A DNA stretch of 64,000 nucleotides from Sphingobacteriales bacterium (GTDB lineage: Bacteria; Bacteroidota; Bacteroidia; Chitinophagales; UBA2359): assembly GCA_016711295.1 (NCBI GenBank), contig JADJTE010000006.1, positions 302,176 to 366,175 of the forward strand, in the 5' to 3' direction. Positions 22,101 through 32,871 of the stretch are shown piece by piece. A program made the position numbers and the translations under genes. The notes beneath the pieces were generated by a model. The model saw only the letters and a list, made by a program, of their open reading frames with translations. It had not been told where the DNA came from and did not search any database. Every line of letters begins with the position of its first letter. Position 1 is the first letter of the stretch.

Positions 22101-22208
22101 TGCGCCATTGGTTGTCGAAATAGTTTGGGCATACAGACTATTGGCAACCGCTGCACAACAAGCAATAAATAAGAGGCAAGAACGTGTAAATGTGGGGGTC
22201 ATAGGCAT
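13130..22208 (-). CDS. Giant secreted SprB-repeat adhesin with T9SS type B domain (two frameshifts)
   Basis: Restored length is about 3,026 residues. Order: signal peptide (SCLLFIACCAAVANSLYAQ); choice-of-anchor L domain (IVLTTGN, FDYVFASEEYPEWVGSAFND, FGFFVTGP); Calx-beta-like region; Ig-like repeats with GGIWSGPGV; about 25 SprB-type repeats, each ending in a variant of VTVTDxNGCTAT; a fibronectin III-like module (WAAVSGAEGYQISING); and the gliding-associated C-terminal domain (IMPNVFSPNGDGLNDIF, ending EFIKGNVTLLR) that directs type IX secretion. Such proteins serve surface adhesion or gliding. Frame breaks lie at a C-run at 19492-19495 and near 17284-17290; one base at each restores the repeat. 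ATG 22208 is preferred to GTG 22250. Confidence 0.92.
17832..18270 (-). repeat. Near-identical tandem pair of SprB repeats in the giant gene
   Basis: Two successive repeat units of about 228 bp are almost identical at DNA level (17832-18040 and 18060-18270 on the plus strand), both encoding GVVVADANGCTTTAEATITA and DWDGILPDIEDPS. The other repeats have diverged, so this is a recent duplication, and a likely place for length change by recombination or for assembly collapse. Confidence 0.8.
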
Positions 22209-22746
22209 TGTGAGGAAGCGCGGGCATGGCTCGCTTAGGAATAGTACCATACAAAAAGCCGAGCAACTGCGCCACTCTCTTCGCCAATAGAATGGCAGTA
22301 GATAGGGCGGTTGTCGGTGCTTTTGCTGTCTTGGAGAGTGAGCGAGTATACTACCTTAAACGAAAAATTGAAAGGCTATGTTGCCTCTCTAAGCGGCTAT
22401 TTCTATCTATATCGACCTATTCTTATATTTCACAATAATAAAAATATATTACAAATACAAACATCTGATACGGGACAGTATGGTGTTTCGCATTAGGAGC
22501 AAATTATTTCGGTCTATTTTTGTTCAATAAGTGCGTTAAGGTCTTATCTTTGTGGTGACACTAAGGCAGGATAACTATCTATATGAGCAAGTAGATGGCT
22601 GTCAGAACAATCAACCATTACTTATCGGGCTGCTAAGAATACCGTATAACGAACAAATTGCTACTTAGAAACTTATTATTTGTGATTGAACGCCCCTTAT
22701 TCTTGTCTTGAATGTCATCGTCATTTTTTAGCTTTTTTCTACGCTT
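22209..22746. other. Divergent intergenic region between the giant adhesin and the DciA-like gene
   Basis: No gene is seen. The right half holds a promoter-like pair for the plus-strand DUF721 gene. I see no clear TAnnTTTG for the adhesin on the minus strand and no strong repeat. Confidence 0.4.
22519..22552 (+). promoter_or_regulatory. Promoter-like pair for the DUF721 gene
   Basis: TTTG at 22519-22522 and TATCTTTG at 22545-22552, spacer 22 bases, slightly longer than usual. The ATG is at 22747. Confidence 0.45.
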
Positions 22747-23040
22747 ATGCACCGCAAAACCAACCAACAAACCATCGGCGAGGTGTTACAAGAAATCATA
22801 GCCGCATATCGGCTTCGCCCGCAAATGAACCAAGCCAAATTAGCTGCTGACTGGGAGAAGTTGGTGGGCAAAACTATTGCCCGCCATACTACTAACCTAT
22901 ACCTCAAAGACGGCATATTACAAGTAAGCCTTAATTCTGCTCCCCTGCGCAACGAACTTTTTTTTGCTCGCAACGAGGTGAAGCAGCACCTCAACGAAGT
23001 ATTCGGCGAGGGCTTTATCAGTGAGATAGTGGTCAAATAA
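22747..23040 (+). CDS. DUF721 / DciA-like protein
   Basis: A complete 97-residue protein of the DUF721 (DciA) family. Visible features: IGEVLQEIIAAYRLRPQMNQ, the W in LAADWEKLVGKTIARHT, and the beta segment LYLKDGILQVSLNSAPLRNE, followed by a helix and GEGFISEIVVK. DciA proteins load or assist the replicative helicase DnaB in bacteria without DnaC; short Bacteroidota members share only the core domain, so the role here is by family. It stands alone. Confidence 0.85.
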   Translation: MHRKTNQQTIGEVLQEIIAAYRLRPQMNQAKLAADWEKLVGKTIARHTTNLYLKDGILQVSLNSAPLRNELFFARNEVKQHLNEVFGEGFISEIVVK

Positions 23041-23188
23041 TTGCCTCATCCTCGTAGGCAATCAAAATAAGTTTATAATCTCAAATAAGGATAAATTACT
23101 GACAATGATTTGATTATAGTATTTTAAATTATTAATTATTAGAAAATCGATATTTAACTATTACAAGCAATTGCCTGCAATATGCTCT

Positions 23189-23285
23189 TGGTCTGATTTT
23201 TATTGAGTAAAAAAAACAACCTGAACATCTCGGTCGCGCCCTTGCTACCGAGCAGCATTGACCAAAATTTGTTGCCGAAATTGCC
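23189..23285 (+). repeat. Family-B repeat, copy B6
   Basis: Contains TTGAGTAAAAAAAACAACC, TGAACATCTCGG, CGCGCCCTTGCTACCGAGC and ACCAAAATTTGTTGCCGAAA. Diverged from the tandem copies at 34.6 kb but clearly the same unit, in the same orientation, about 100 bp before the IS element. Confidence 0.6.
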
Positions 23286-23388
23286 ACTCTGCCAATTGCG
23301 GCGCGTAAAGGTACTGCCAAATATCGACAAATGGCATCGTTTTTGGCGGTATTTTTGTTTTTCTGTACGTTCTATTTTGCCTTTATCT

Positions 23389-24955
23389 ACTGAAAACTCT
23401 ACAGATTTCAATTTAGGAGATTTTTTTATTTTGTTGATGTAAGATATGTTTTGATTTTATTACCTATCGTTATTGCATTAATTTTTATTCGCTTTGTTGT
23501 TTGTTTGGTGCATAACAGCTATTTTAGCGTCATTTTTCATCAAACAAGTTACATAGATGTGTAAGTTGAAGCAATACCTTTTGCCTTTATTGGCACGTTT
23601 AGCACAAAAGCAAGTTCGCGGTAACCTTAAAAAGCTAATAGACAAGATGGTCGCCAAGGGCGGTAGCAATCTTTACAGCCTTTATGAAAATAAATCGGAA
23701 TATGTCAATGTTTGTCGTATGTTAAGCGGAGATTTGAAGACCGTTGTTGATACGGATAAGCTCAATATCAGCCTTTTGCAGAATGCCATTCCCCTTTTTA
23801 AGGGCAAAAAAGTGGTATCTATCGTTCATGATTGCAGCCCTATCCGCAAACCCGAGAGCCGTGTTTTAGATGGTTTGGGCAAGGTTCAGTCCTTAGACAA
23901 TACCGTTGTTAATGGCTACAATACCTTTGCTACGATAGCTGTTGATGTTGGAGGTCGGGAAGTTCGGCTGCTTGCTTGCACTCCTTTCAGCAACGGCGTT
24001 GATAGCTATGTAAGCAAAGAAGAACGAAAGGCTTTATGAAACAGGACAGATTAAAGACCCTCAGCGGCGAGCCGCCATAGCGGCTTATGATGCTTCTGGC
24101 GAGAGCCACCACCAAAAAGACATCGTATTTGCACAAGTGCGCTTGGTTTCGGCGCATATTAAATCGATAGACCCCGATATATCAGTTGTAGATATTTTGA
24201 TAGAGGTTTTGATGATGTAGAATTGTTTGAGTTAGAAACAGCATTAGGGCACGATTTTATTATCCGTTGCAAAGCCAGCCGAAACAGCAACGAGGATGTA
24301 TATAGACGAAAAGGAATAGAAAGATGCCTAAAATTAAAAAATCAACGCTTTTGGAAAGGCGACGAAGTGATGCATGACCGCATTAGCTTCAAAAAGACCT
24401 ATAAAAACGTCAAAGGCGTTTTTGAGTGGAATACAGTAGAAATAAACGGCAATATCTATTCGGTTTTGAGGGTTACATTTTATCAAAGTAATGGAAAAAA
24501 GATATTCAGCGATGACATGTTACTGCTCACAAGTCTGACTATTACTGGCTTAGAAATGGCAAAACTAATTTGGGAAATGTATATGCAACTGAATGGCGAT
24601 AGAGTCTGTTTTTCAAGTTCTGTAAAGATGAGTTGCAGTGGGAGGCACCAAGAGTGAATGATTGGCTAACGATGAAGCACTTGTTAAGTCTTGTCTATTT
24701 TGTAGCAGGGTATTTTTACGAAATAAAAGACGACCTTGTCCAAGATGAAGGTATTCAGTGGCTAGCAAAAATTGCTAACGGAAAGGAAAAGTAAGCCCGC
24801 ACTTTATTCTAAAAGGAATTGCCATGTTGATTGCCTACATCGAAATCAAAAACTTATAGACGAAGGAGCAATAACAGAAGAACACATATTGTATGCAGAA
24901 AGTATATTTATGTCAGGATAATTATAGTGCGATGAAAATCTATAGAGTTTTCAGT
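23389..24955 (+). mobile_element. Insertion sequence with complete ends and 5-bp target duplication
   Basis: The left end begins ACTGAAAACTCTACAGATTT (23389-) and the right end is its inverted copy, TGAAAATCTATAGAGTTTTC followed by AGT (24933-24955); the ends match at about 22 of 23 positions. The 5-bp sequence TATCT flanks both sides (23384-23388 and 24956-24960). The 1,567-bp element carries one transposase gene broken by several indels. It sits 34 bases before the TPR gene start, so it may separate that gene from its native promoter. The family is not assigned; the DDE transposase and 5-bp duplication resemble IS4-superfamily groups. Confidence 0.88.
23557..24921 (+). CDS. DDE transposase of the IS element, at least four frame breaks
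   Basis: The restored product is about 450 residues. The first intact piece (23557-24039) contains VSIVHDCSPIRKPESR, whose D is a likely first catalytic residue, and LACTPFSNGVDSYVS. The second region includes VVDILDRGFDDVELFELE (likely second D, in the DRGFD segment) and HDFIIRCKASRN. The region near 24585-24635 in mixed frames reads W-R-I-E-S-V-F-Q-F-C-K, matching the E and K of the IS4 signature. The C-terminus ends HILYAESIFMSG at TAA 24919-24921. Breaks lie near 24035, 24190, 24600, 24625, 24790 and 24857. Given the frequency of indels in the window it may be intact in the cell, or a dead copy. Confidence 0.75.
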
Positions 24956-24989
24956 TATCTATTGTTTTTAGCGTTTTATCGCCCCAATT

Positions 24990-26024
24990 ATGAGTAAAAA
25001 TCTTATCCACCCCTCTTTCTGGCTTGCCGGCATTAGTATTGGATTATTGCCACAACTACTACAAGCCCAAGACACACCCAACGAAGGGGTAATTTTTCAG
25101 AACCCCAACAGCGGCTTTGAGCAATATGGTGCCGAAAGCGAAAACCAGCCCCCCGCCCCGCAAGTGCCCCCTCCCCTGCAAGCCCCTACTGCCGAACCCG
25201 ACAAGGCAGATAGCCGAGTTGCTAAACCAAGCAAACCCAAAACAACAAATACCAAAAGCGGAAAATTGCCCACTACGCTCAATGTAGATTTGGATATTCT
25301 GTATAGCGTGCAGATAGCCGATACCGTAGTGGTACGCGACCGCAAACCCCTGCCCGTATCGTTCAAAACCAAAGAGGACAATAAGTATTTTTATAACCAA
25401 GCTATGCTAAAAGTAGGGGCAAAAGACTTTCAAAGCGCACTCGTATTCCTGAACAAGTGCATCAAAACAGAGCCGTATAACAAAGAATTGCTACAATTAC
25501 GCGCTAATGCCTTAGTCGAAACTGCCGATTTCAAAAAAGCAATTAAGGATTATAAGCGCGTATTGGAAATTACCGACAGCGACCCCGTTATCTATTATAA
25601 CTTAGCCAGCACCTACCTAAAAATGGGCAAATTCGGCGAGTCAGTAGCTGCTTTTGACCGTGCTATTATCCTAAAACCCGACTACATCTTTGCCTTACAA
25701 GGACGCGCCACCTCCAAAACCTACCAAAAAGACTACGAAGGTGCCATAGAAGATTATAACCGTGTGTTAGACATCAATAACCAATTTTTAGCTGCTTTCA
25801 AAGGGCGCGGCATCGCCAAAAGCCTTCTGCACCGCTATGACGAAGCCGTGAACGATTTTACGCACATCATTGAACTACAACCCTTAGACGGTATGTCGTA
25901 TTATTATCGAGGTTTAGCCTATGTAGCCCAAAACCAAAACTATCGAGGCTGCTCCGATTTTGACCGCGCCTACCAACTCAATGTACCCCAAGCTGCCCAA
26001 GAAATAAAAGATAGCTGCCGATAA
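24990..26024 (+). CDS. Secreted TPR-repeat protein
   Basis: An intact 344-residue protein. An N-terminal signal sequence (IHPSFWLAGISIGLLPQLLQ before AQD) is followed by a proline-rich linker (APQVPPPLQAPTAEPD) and a Lys/Thr-rich stretch to about residue 95. From about residue 125, five or six tetratricopeptide repeats follow (AMLKVGAKDFQSALVFLNKC, YYNLASTYLKMGKFGESVAA, YRGLAYVAQNQNYRGCSDFD and others). TPRs mediate protein contacts; the signal peptide points to the periplasm. An IS ends 34 bases before the start codon and MITE A3 begins 10 bases after the stop, so the gene is hemmed in by mobile DNA. Confidence 0.85.
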   Translation: MSKNLIHPSFWLAGISIGLLPQLLQAQDTPNEGVIFQNPNSGFEQYGAESENQPPAPQVPPPLQAPTAEPDKADSRVAKPSKPKTTNTKSGKLPTTLNVDLDILYSVQIADTVVVRDRKPLPVSFKTKEDNKYFYNQAMLKVGAKDFQSALVFLNKCIKTEPYNKELLQLRANALVETADFKKAIKDYKRVLEITDSDPVIYYNLASTYLKMGKFGESVAAFDRAIILKPDYIFALQGRATSKTYQKDYEGAIEDYNRVLDINNQFLAAFKGRGIAKSLLHRYDEAVNDFTHIIELQPLDGMSYYYRGLAYVAQNQNYRGCSDFDRAYQLNVPQAAQEIKDSCR

Positions 26025-26033
26025 AAAAAATAC

Positions 26034-26165
26034 GTAATTATTTAGGGTGTAGGTTTTTGGGTATGGGGCTTTGAGATATGTCTATCTGATAATGCCCAAC
26101 ATCCTTGCATATTCGATTAGAAATAGCTATCCTTGTGGGTTGTTTCTACAAGGATAAATAGTGAC
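26034..26165. mobile_element. MITE family A, copy A3
   Basis: Begins GTAATTATTTAGGGTGTAGG and ends ATAAATAGTGAC, with the core (CATATTCGATTAG and a CTATCCTTGTGGG arm) in the opposite orientation to copies A1 and A2. Termini have drifted by one or two bases and no target duplication remains, so this is an older copy. Confidence 0.75.
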
Positions 26166-26199
26166 CATTTTTTTTCATTTTAAACCCTCTTTAAATAAA

Positions 26200-27803
26200 A
26201 TGAAAACGCTTATTTATATCCTATTATTCTGCTGTGCCCACTGCCTACTACAAGCCCAACCCTCCCAAGCATGGGAACAATTATTAGACGAATATGCTGA
26301 TTACTATAATAACCATAACTTAGCATTTGACGAACAAAACCAACAACTTATTTGGTCTTTTCCCTCTGCATTTACCGACATATCTGGTACTTTGACTGAT
26401 CCTAAAGGTATCAACGCCGCTTTTGCTGCTACGACGGGGCAGGCCAATTGGATAGAATGGTGCGATACCCTCATCAGTACATATTCTCCTATGCAAGCCC
26501 TATCAGCCCCCAATGGCAATATTCAAATATTGGGGTCATATTCAAACGATACCATCGGACATATCCTGTTTTTATTGGCTTACCAGCCCGACGGCACCCC
26601 ACTTTGGACCAATTACTATACCGCTCATATATCTTACTCCGATCCATTTAAAGCACTCAACGATACCGAGGGGAATATTTATGCCACGGGACTTGAAACG
26701 CCTTTGCCTGATTTATTGCCTATATTAGCCAAATTTGATGCCGCCAACGGCGATACCCTTTGGGTGCGCACCTTGCACAATATTAATATGCAGTACAAAG
26801 ATGCTGCCATTGATACCATTGGAGGTTTTGTATATGTGTTGCTCTACAAAGGGGCGCAGCGGATTATTTTCAGATAGTCAAATGCAATTTTTCGGGCGAT
26901 GTCGTCAGTTCTTGGCAATACGATAGCCTGAATATAGCAACGACGATGTCAACACGATATTATGCGACCGCCTGGCGCAATTTAGGTCTTGCAAACAGCG
27001 TCGGGCAATACAGCAAGCACTACCCCCTCGCGCCGCCTCACCAAATACGATGCTGGGGGCAAGAACTGTGGAACGTAGCCCTACCCGTCACCTACCTGCG
27101 CGTGATTGCCGATGCCGATAACGATATAGTATTAGCACAGCGGGTATTCGGCGGGATAGACAGTATGTCGCTTAGAAAATATGCCGACGACGACGGTGCT
27201 TGCTTTTGGGAAAACTACTTGAAAGGCAATGTTACTTCTCCTCAATCTACAACCTTTTTCTGCAAACCGATGCCCAAAAGCGCGTTTATTTGGGACTATT
27301 TAACGCAATGCCACCTCAATCTGAGACCCATACCCTATTGTGCTTCAACCCCGAAGGGCAAGTGCAGTGGTCTTACTCGTTGAGCAACCTATATAGACCC
27401 GCTAAGATGATAACTGATACATCTGGGGCAGTATATATATCGGGTAAAAAATTTTTAGATGGCACTCAATCGGGTAGTGGGGAAGGATTTTTGCACAAAG
27501 TAGCCATTGGGTACGGCTGTTGTTCCTGTCGCTCTGCCGCCGTCTGCTATTCCTGCCTTAGCATTGCATTGGTCGGGTTCGGGGCAGCAGTTGGGCATAG
27601 ACCTAAGCAATTGCGCCAATTTATCTGCCAAAACAGTTCAGATAGTGGATATGTACGGGCGCGTATGCCTAAGCCAAAGCCTACCCGACTACTCAAGTAC
27701 TGCCAGCCTTGATTTGCCACCCCTACACGCAGGGCTATATGTTGTCGTAGTATCGCAAGCAGGGCAGCGCATAGCCCAAGGGCGGTTTTTTTACGCGCCT
27801 TGA
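26200..27803 (+). CDS. Secreted protein with C-terminal T9SS-type sorting tail, several frameshifts
   Basis: Restored length is about 535 residues. ATG 26200 opens a signal peptide (TLIYILLFCCAHCLLQAQ); the upstream GTG at 26161 lies in the MITE and is rejected. The body has repeated propeller-like strands (LLAYQPDGTPLWTNYYT, YATGLE, LAKFDAANGDTLWVRTL, RLTKYDAGGK, LCFNPEGQVQWSYSLS, VYISGKKFLDGTQ) like the SBBP/quinoprotein-like beta-propellers of this phylum. The tail (VQIVDMYGRVCLSQSLPDYS, then LHAGLYVVVVSQAGQRIAQG) fits a type A T9SS domain. Frames break near 26850-26865, 27035, 27060, 27230 and 27505. Function beyond a secreted surface protein is unknown. Confidence 0.7.
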
Positions 27804-28001
27804 TATAGGTGATTTTTGAAAATTATATTTTAAAATCCCCTACTCAAAGAAAGGAATTTACTCTTCCTGAATTTCTCTATTTGCCTAAGCACTATCAAGG
27901 TTTAGGCTCATTTTTAACTTTTAAAAGGCTTCTCCAAAATTTTCAGTAATTATTATATCCTAACAAACAAAACCCACCACATCCCCACCACCCAAACATC
28001 A

Positions 28002-29496
28002 ATGAGTCTTTACGAACAATACCAACAACAATTGCGCAAGATAGCCGACGTAGGTTATTCTATTGCCGCACTCAATTGGGACCAAGAGACCTACTTGCCC
28101 GAAAAAGGTGCAGGCATACGCGCCCAACAAATAGCTACCTTATCGGGCATTGCCCACGAGCTATCCGTAGCACCCTCCTTAGTAAATCTCATCAAACGCT
28201 TGGCTAAGGTCGGCAAACTCGATGCGAAGCAACGCCGCAACATCGCCGAAAGCCAAAAATCGGTTGAAAAACAGCAAAAATTTTCGACCGATTTTGTGAT
28301 GCGCCTATCCAAAACTACTTCGGAGGCATTTCAGGCATGGCAACAAGCCAAAACCGCCAACGATTTTGCCCTATTCGAGCCTGCCCTCAGCCGTATGGTC
28401 GATATACAGCGCGAAAAAGCCGCCTTGTTGAGCCATGCCCAAACACAACACCCCTACGACGCACTCGCCGACGAGTTCGAGGCAGGTATGACCGTTGCCC
28501 AACTTGACGTATTGTTTGCCGATGTACGCGAACAACTAACACCCTTTGTTGCCCATATTTTTGCCCAAACAGCACCTAATGACCAATTTTTGCGCCAACC
28601 CTACGACCGACAAAAACAATGGGATTATGGGCTACAAACCCTACAGCAAATGGGTTATGATTTCAAGGCTGGGCGACAGGACATCTCTTCACACCCTTTT
28701 ACCACCAGTTTCAGCCCCTTAGATGTGCGCGTCACTACACGCATCAACGACAATAGTTTCGACGAAATGTTGTGGAGTTGCATACACGAAGGCGGGCATG
28801 CCCTATACGAGCAAGGTCTCAGCCCCGACGATTACGGGCTGCCTACGGGCGAAGCTACTTCGTTAGGCATTCACGAATCGCAGTCGCGGCTATGGGAAAA
28901 CAACGTAGGTCGCTCGCTGCCTTATTGGACAGCGCATTATCCCGCGCTGCAAGCCCTATTTCCCGAACAATTGGGCGGCGTATCGCTCCGCGATTTTTAT
29001 CGCGCCATCAACCGCGTCCAACCCTCGCTGATACGCACTAATGCCGACGAACTCACTTACCATTTTCATATCCTTATCCGATACGAAATAGAAAAAGGCT
29101 TGATTGAGGGCAGTATTGCTGTCAAAGACCTGCCCGACATTTGGAATAGCCGCTATAAAACTTATCTACAAATAGATGTGCCCTCGGACAGCAAAGGCGT
29201 ATTGCAAGACATACATTGGTCGCACGGCGGCTTCGGCTATTTCCCGACCTACTCCTTGGGCAGTTTTTATGGCCGCCCAATTTTTTGCCCAAGCCCAACG
29301 CGACTTGCCCCAACTCACTGCCGACATTACGGCGGGCAATACACAAGCCTTGCTCGGTTGGCTACGCGAAAAAATACACCGACACGGCAAAATGTATAAT
29401 TCCGAAGAATTGTGCTGCGCCATAACGGGCGAACCGCTCAATTTTGCCTATTTTATGGCTTATGCCCGACAAAAATATAGCGATATTTACGGCTAA
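28002..29496 (+). CDS. M32-family metallocarboxypeptidase (one frameshift)
   Basis: Thermostable carboxypeptidase Taq family, cytoplasmic zinc enzymes removing C-terminal residues from peptides. The zinc motif HEGGH is in CIHEGGHALYEQGL near residue 260, with the partner glutamate region GIHESQSRLWENNVGRS about 30 residues on; TRTNADELTYHFHILIRYEI-like residues follow. The frame breaks at a T5 run (29264-29268): four T's give SLGSFMAAQFFAQAQRDLPQ and continuity to KYSDIYG at 29496. Restored length is 497 residues, normal for the family. No signal peptide. Confidence 0.93.
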
Positions 29497-29513
29497 ACTA
29501 CTGTTCCGATTTT

Positions 29514-29725
29514 CTAATTTTGAGTATTAATTTCGCCTGCCATGTATCCATTTCCAAGCGTTAAGGCTTAGGAAATAGCGTTAGATAATTGAGATATTAG
29601 TTCAAGAACTCCCCTAACCCCTCAAAAAAGGGGGAATTTATACAAGATATAATTTACTGATTATCAATAATTTATGATAAATTGTAAAAAATATTTAATG
29701 TATTTTGTTTTTAAAGTGGCATAAC
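29514..29725 (+). repeat. Family-C repeat, truncated copy C1
   Basis: Begins TTCTAATTTTGAGTATTAAT, contains GCGTTAAGGCTTAGGAAATA and an arm with CCCCTCAAAAAAGGGGGAAT, and breaks off near TTTAATGTATTTTG, lacking the right third of copy C2. Confidence 0.75.
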
Positions 29726-29765
29726 CACTAACCATTAACCACTAACCATTAACCACTAATGGTTA
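29726..29765 (+). repeat. Heptamer array between C1 and C2
   Basis: Alternating ACCACTA and ACCATTA heptamers, ending in CACTAATGGTTA. The same heptamers form the spacers of the family-B cluster at 34.7-34.9 kb. Confidence 0.7.
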
Positions 29766-30090
29766 GGTTTTCTAATTTTGAGTATTAATTTCGCCTGCCA
29801 TGTATCTAGTTCCAAGCGTTAAGACTTAGGAAATAGCGTTAGATAATTGAGATATTAGTTCAATATTAAAAACTCCCCATAATCCCCTCAAAGAGGGGGA
29901 ATTTATGCAAGATATAATTTACTGATTATTAACAATTTACGATAAATTATAAAAAATATTTAATACATATTATCTTTAAAATGCCGTAAACGTATTACAT
30001 CGGCAACATCTAATAGACACAAGCCTGAGAATACCGTAGGCATGAAACTCGTGTAAGGTAAGTGTATGAAATTAGAAAATTAGACCACTA
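29766..30090 (+). repeat. Family-C repeat, copy C2
   Basis: A 325-bp unit starting GGTTTTCTAATTTTGAG and ending AAATTAGAAAATTAGACC, so the ends are partly inverted. Its last third holds AATACCGTAGGCATGAAACT. It ends 14 bases before the recQ start codon. An inverted copy lies at 60957-61290. Confidence 0.75.
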
Positions 30091-30103
30091 CTTGATTCTC
30101 CTA

Positions 30104-32564
30104 ATGCCCACACCTCATTCCTATACTAAAAGAGTATTTTGGCTATGACCAATTTCGCCCCCTCCAATTAGAGATTATCGAGAGCGTTGCCCAACAACGG
30201 CGCGATACATTAGTGCTAATGCCTACGGGGGGCGGCAAATCATTGTGTTACCAAATCCCCGCCATGTTGGGCGAGGGTTTGTGTGTAGTGATATCGCCGC
30301 TGATTGCCCTGATGAAAGACCAAGTAGAGGCCTTGCGACAAAATGGCGTTAATGCCGCTTTTATCAACAGCACCCAAGCCCTTGCCGAACAGCGATATAT
30401 CGAACAAGAATGTTTAGACGGACGGATAAAATTGCTCTATGTATCGCCCGAAAAATTGCAAAACGAAGGATTTAAAATGTTTTTATGGCAATTAAAAGTC
30501 GCGCTTTTTGCCATTGACGAAGCACATTGTATCTCGTTTTGGGGGCACGATTTTCGACCCGAATATACGCAACTCGCCCAACTCAAAGCGCGTTTTTCCG
30601 ACGTGCCGATGATTGCCCTAACTGCTACCGCCGACGAACTGACGCGCCAAGATATACAAACGCAACTAAATCTGCGCAATCCCAACGTTTTTATCAGTTC
30701 GTTTGACCGTCCCAATTTGTTTCTCGAAGTGCGCCCCGCCCAAGACCGCGTTAAGCGCATCATCGAATTTTTGATGCTTCGCCCCAACGAATCGGGCATC
30801 ATATACTGCCTCAGCCGCAAAACAACCGAGCAATTAGCCGAAAAACTAAATAATAAGGGCTTTAAGGCTGCTGCCTACCATGCAGGTTTGCCCAACACAG
30901 AGCGGTCGGCAGTGCAAGAAGCATTTATCAAAGACGATATACCTGTTATATGCGCCACCATAGCGTTCGGTATGGGTATCGACAAGCCCAACGTGCGCTT
31001 TGTGATACACTATAACCTACCTAAAAATATCGAAAGCTATTACCAAGAAATAGGGAGAGCAGGACGAGACGGGCTGCCCGCACGAACGATATTGTTTTAT
31101 AGCTTTGCCGATGTAGCTATGCAACGCGAGATGCTCGAAGCCGAAGAAAGCAATATCAAAGCCCTCAAATTGGCTAAATTAGAGCGATTACAACAATTTG
31201 CCGAAGCCCACTTGTGCCGCCGCCGCATTTTGCTCAACTATTTCAATGAACATACCGACCGACCCTGCGGCAAATGCGACATTTGCCTATCTCCGCGCCA
31301 AATGATAGACGGAACGCTGATTGCCCAAAAAGCCCTGTCGGCAGTTGCCCGAACCGCTGAAAAAGAACCCATCGGCACTATTATTGACATATTGCGCGGC
31401 ATTCGAAGTCCCAAAGTGCGCGAAAATGGTTATAGCCAACTCAAAACTTTCGGAGCAGGACAGGACTTAAAAATGGTCGAATGGAACGATTTTATCATTC
31501 AACTCATCAACTTGGGCTACCTGCATATCGCTTACCACCGACATAATGCCCTCATTTTTACGCCCCGAAGCAAAGCCGTATTGCAGGGCACCGAAACCGT
31601 ACAATTAGCCCAACTAATACCGCGCACCGCCCTACCCACCGCCGAGCCAATAGCCACCACCACCTACAACAAAGATTTGTTCGACCACCTACGCCGCCTG
31701 TGCAAAGAACTCGCCGACGAACAAGGCGTACCGCCTTATGCCATTTTTGATGATACTGCCCTGCGCGAAATGGCGACTTACCTGCCCCGAAACGAAGCGC
31801 AAATGCTGAATATCAGCGGCATAGGAGTGCGCAAAATGGCGTTTTATGGGCAAACTTTTATCGACGGCATCGCCGAATTTCTGGCTCGAAACCCCGAAGC
31901 CACCAGCGAAACATCACCCACTATCTACGCCCCACTGCCCGAAAAAAAGGTAGTTACAAGCCAAATTCTGAAACAACAATATGCAGCCCTGCTAAGGGCT
32001 TGGCGCAACAAGGCTGCGGCTTACTACAAGACCCAAACCACTACCCTTTTGCCCGATGCAACACTTAACGCGCTTGCCGATGCCGTGCCTGTCACGCCGC
32101 GCGAAGTGACGGATATATGGGCTATTGCGCACAACGAAAAATTGATACATAGTCTATTGGCGCAAAGTATTGCCTTTCTGACGGGCGAGGGTAGTTTGCT
32201 AAAAAGCAAAACCCGCGAAGTGAGTTATGTCTATTATACACAAGGCAATAGCCCCGACCAAATTGCCGAGAAACGACACATGACGGTTAATACCATCTAT
32301 TCGCACTTGATAGAACTAAGCGACCGCGAAGGCTACGATATAGACCTGAGCCACTTTATCAGTGAGTACGAACGGAACAACATCGAAGAAGCCTTGCAAA
32401 AAGCGGGACAAGAAACGAGCCTAAAAGATATTTTTGAACTGCTGGGCGGCGAGCCTTATTCTTACGCCAAAATCAGACTGGTGCAATGGCTTAATAGCAA
32501 AAATAAGTACCTAATAATTGGGCTGAACCAAGGCGCATCTGACGCTAAGAACAAGCATGCCTAA
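30104..32564 (+). CDS. recQ: ATP-dependent DNA helicase RecQ (one frameshift at the 5' end)
   Basis: A 3'-5' DNA helicase for recombination and replication repair. Motif I is MPTGGGKSLCYQ, motif II the DEAH box in AIDEAHCISFWGHDFRPEY, and motif VI is in QEIGRAGRDGLPA; a zinc site CGKCDIC follows, then an HRDC domain (FDHLRRLCKELADEQGVPPY) and a C-terminal helix-turn-helix. The open frame lacks a good start; ATG 30104 (MPTPHS) joins ILKEYFGYDQFRPLQ if one base near 30117-30122 is removed, matching the family start. Restored length is about 819 residues. A strong hairpin follows the stop. The start lies directly after repeat C2. Confidence 0.93.
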
Positions 32565-32871
32565 TCAGCAGACAGGCGGATAAACTCGTTATTTCCTGCC
32601 ATTTTGTAAGCATATATCCTCGCTCGACAAAACCATAATAATGCCCCAAAAACAATCTTTTGGGCTATCTTTTTACAGCAATTTCCGCTATTAAAATTTA
32701 ACAATTCGTATTCTACTAATAGCAAGCGAGTTATAAAATCGTAAATTTTTTATTACAATTTTATCAATAAAATCAAATCGTTCATTTTCAACGTATTATA
32801 TAACGTAAATTATTTAAAGCGGAAATTGCTGATCTTTTTACCATAATTCGCTTATACTCTTTTGATTTGGC
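32565..32871. other. Intergenic stretch with recQ terminator
   Basis: AT-rich, no ORF of interest. Apart from the hairpin at 32643-32665, I see nothing distinctive. Confidence 0.5.
32643..32665 (+). terminator. Rho-independent terminator after recQ
   Basis: GCCCCAAAA (32643-32651) pairs with TTTTGGGC (32658-32665) with one bulge, followed by TATCTTTTT. It lies 78 bases after the recQ stop. Confidence 0.65.

Noticed and set aside
26161..26199. GTG start of the secreted protein inside MITE A3
   Set aside because: ATG 26200 begins a standard signal peptide; the extension is MITE sequence.
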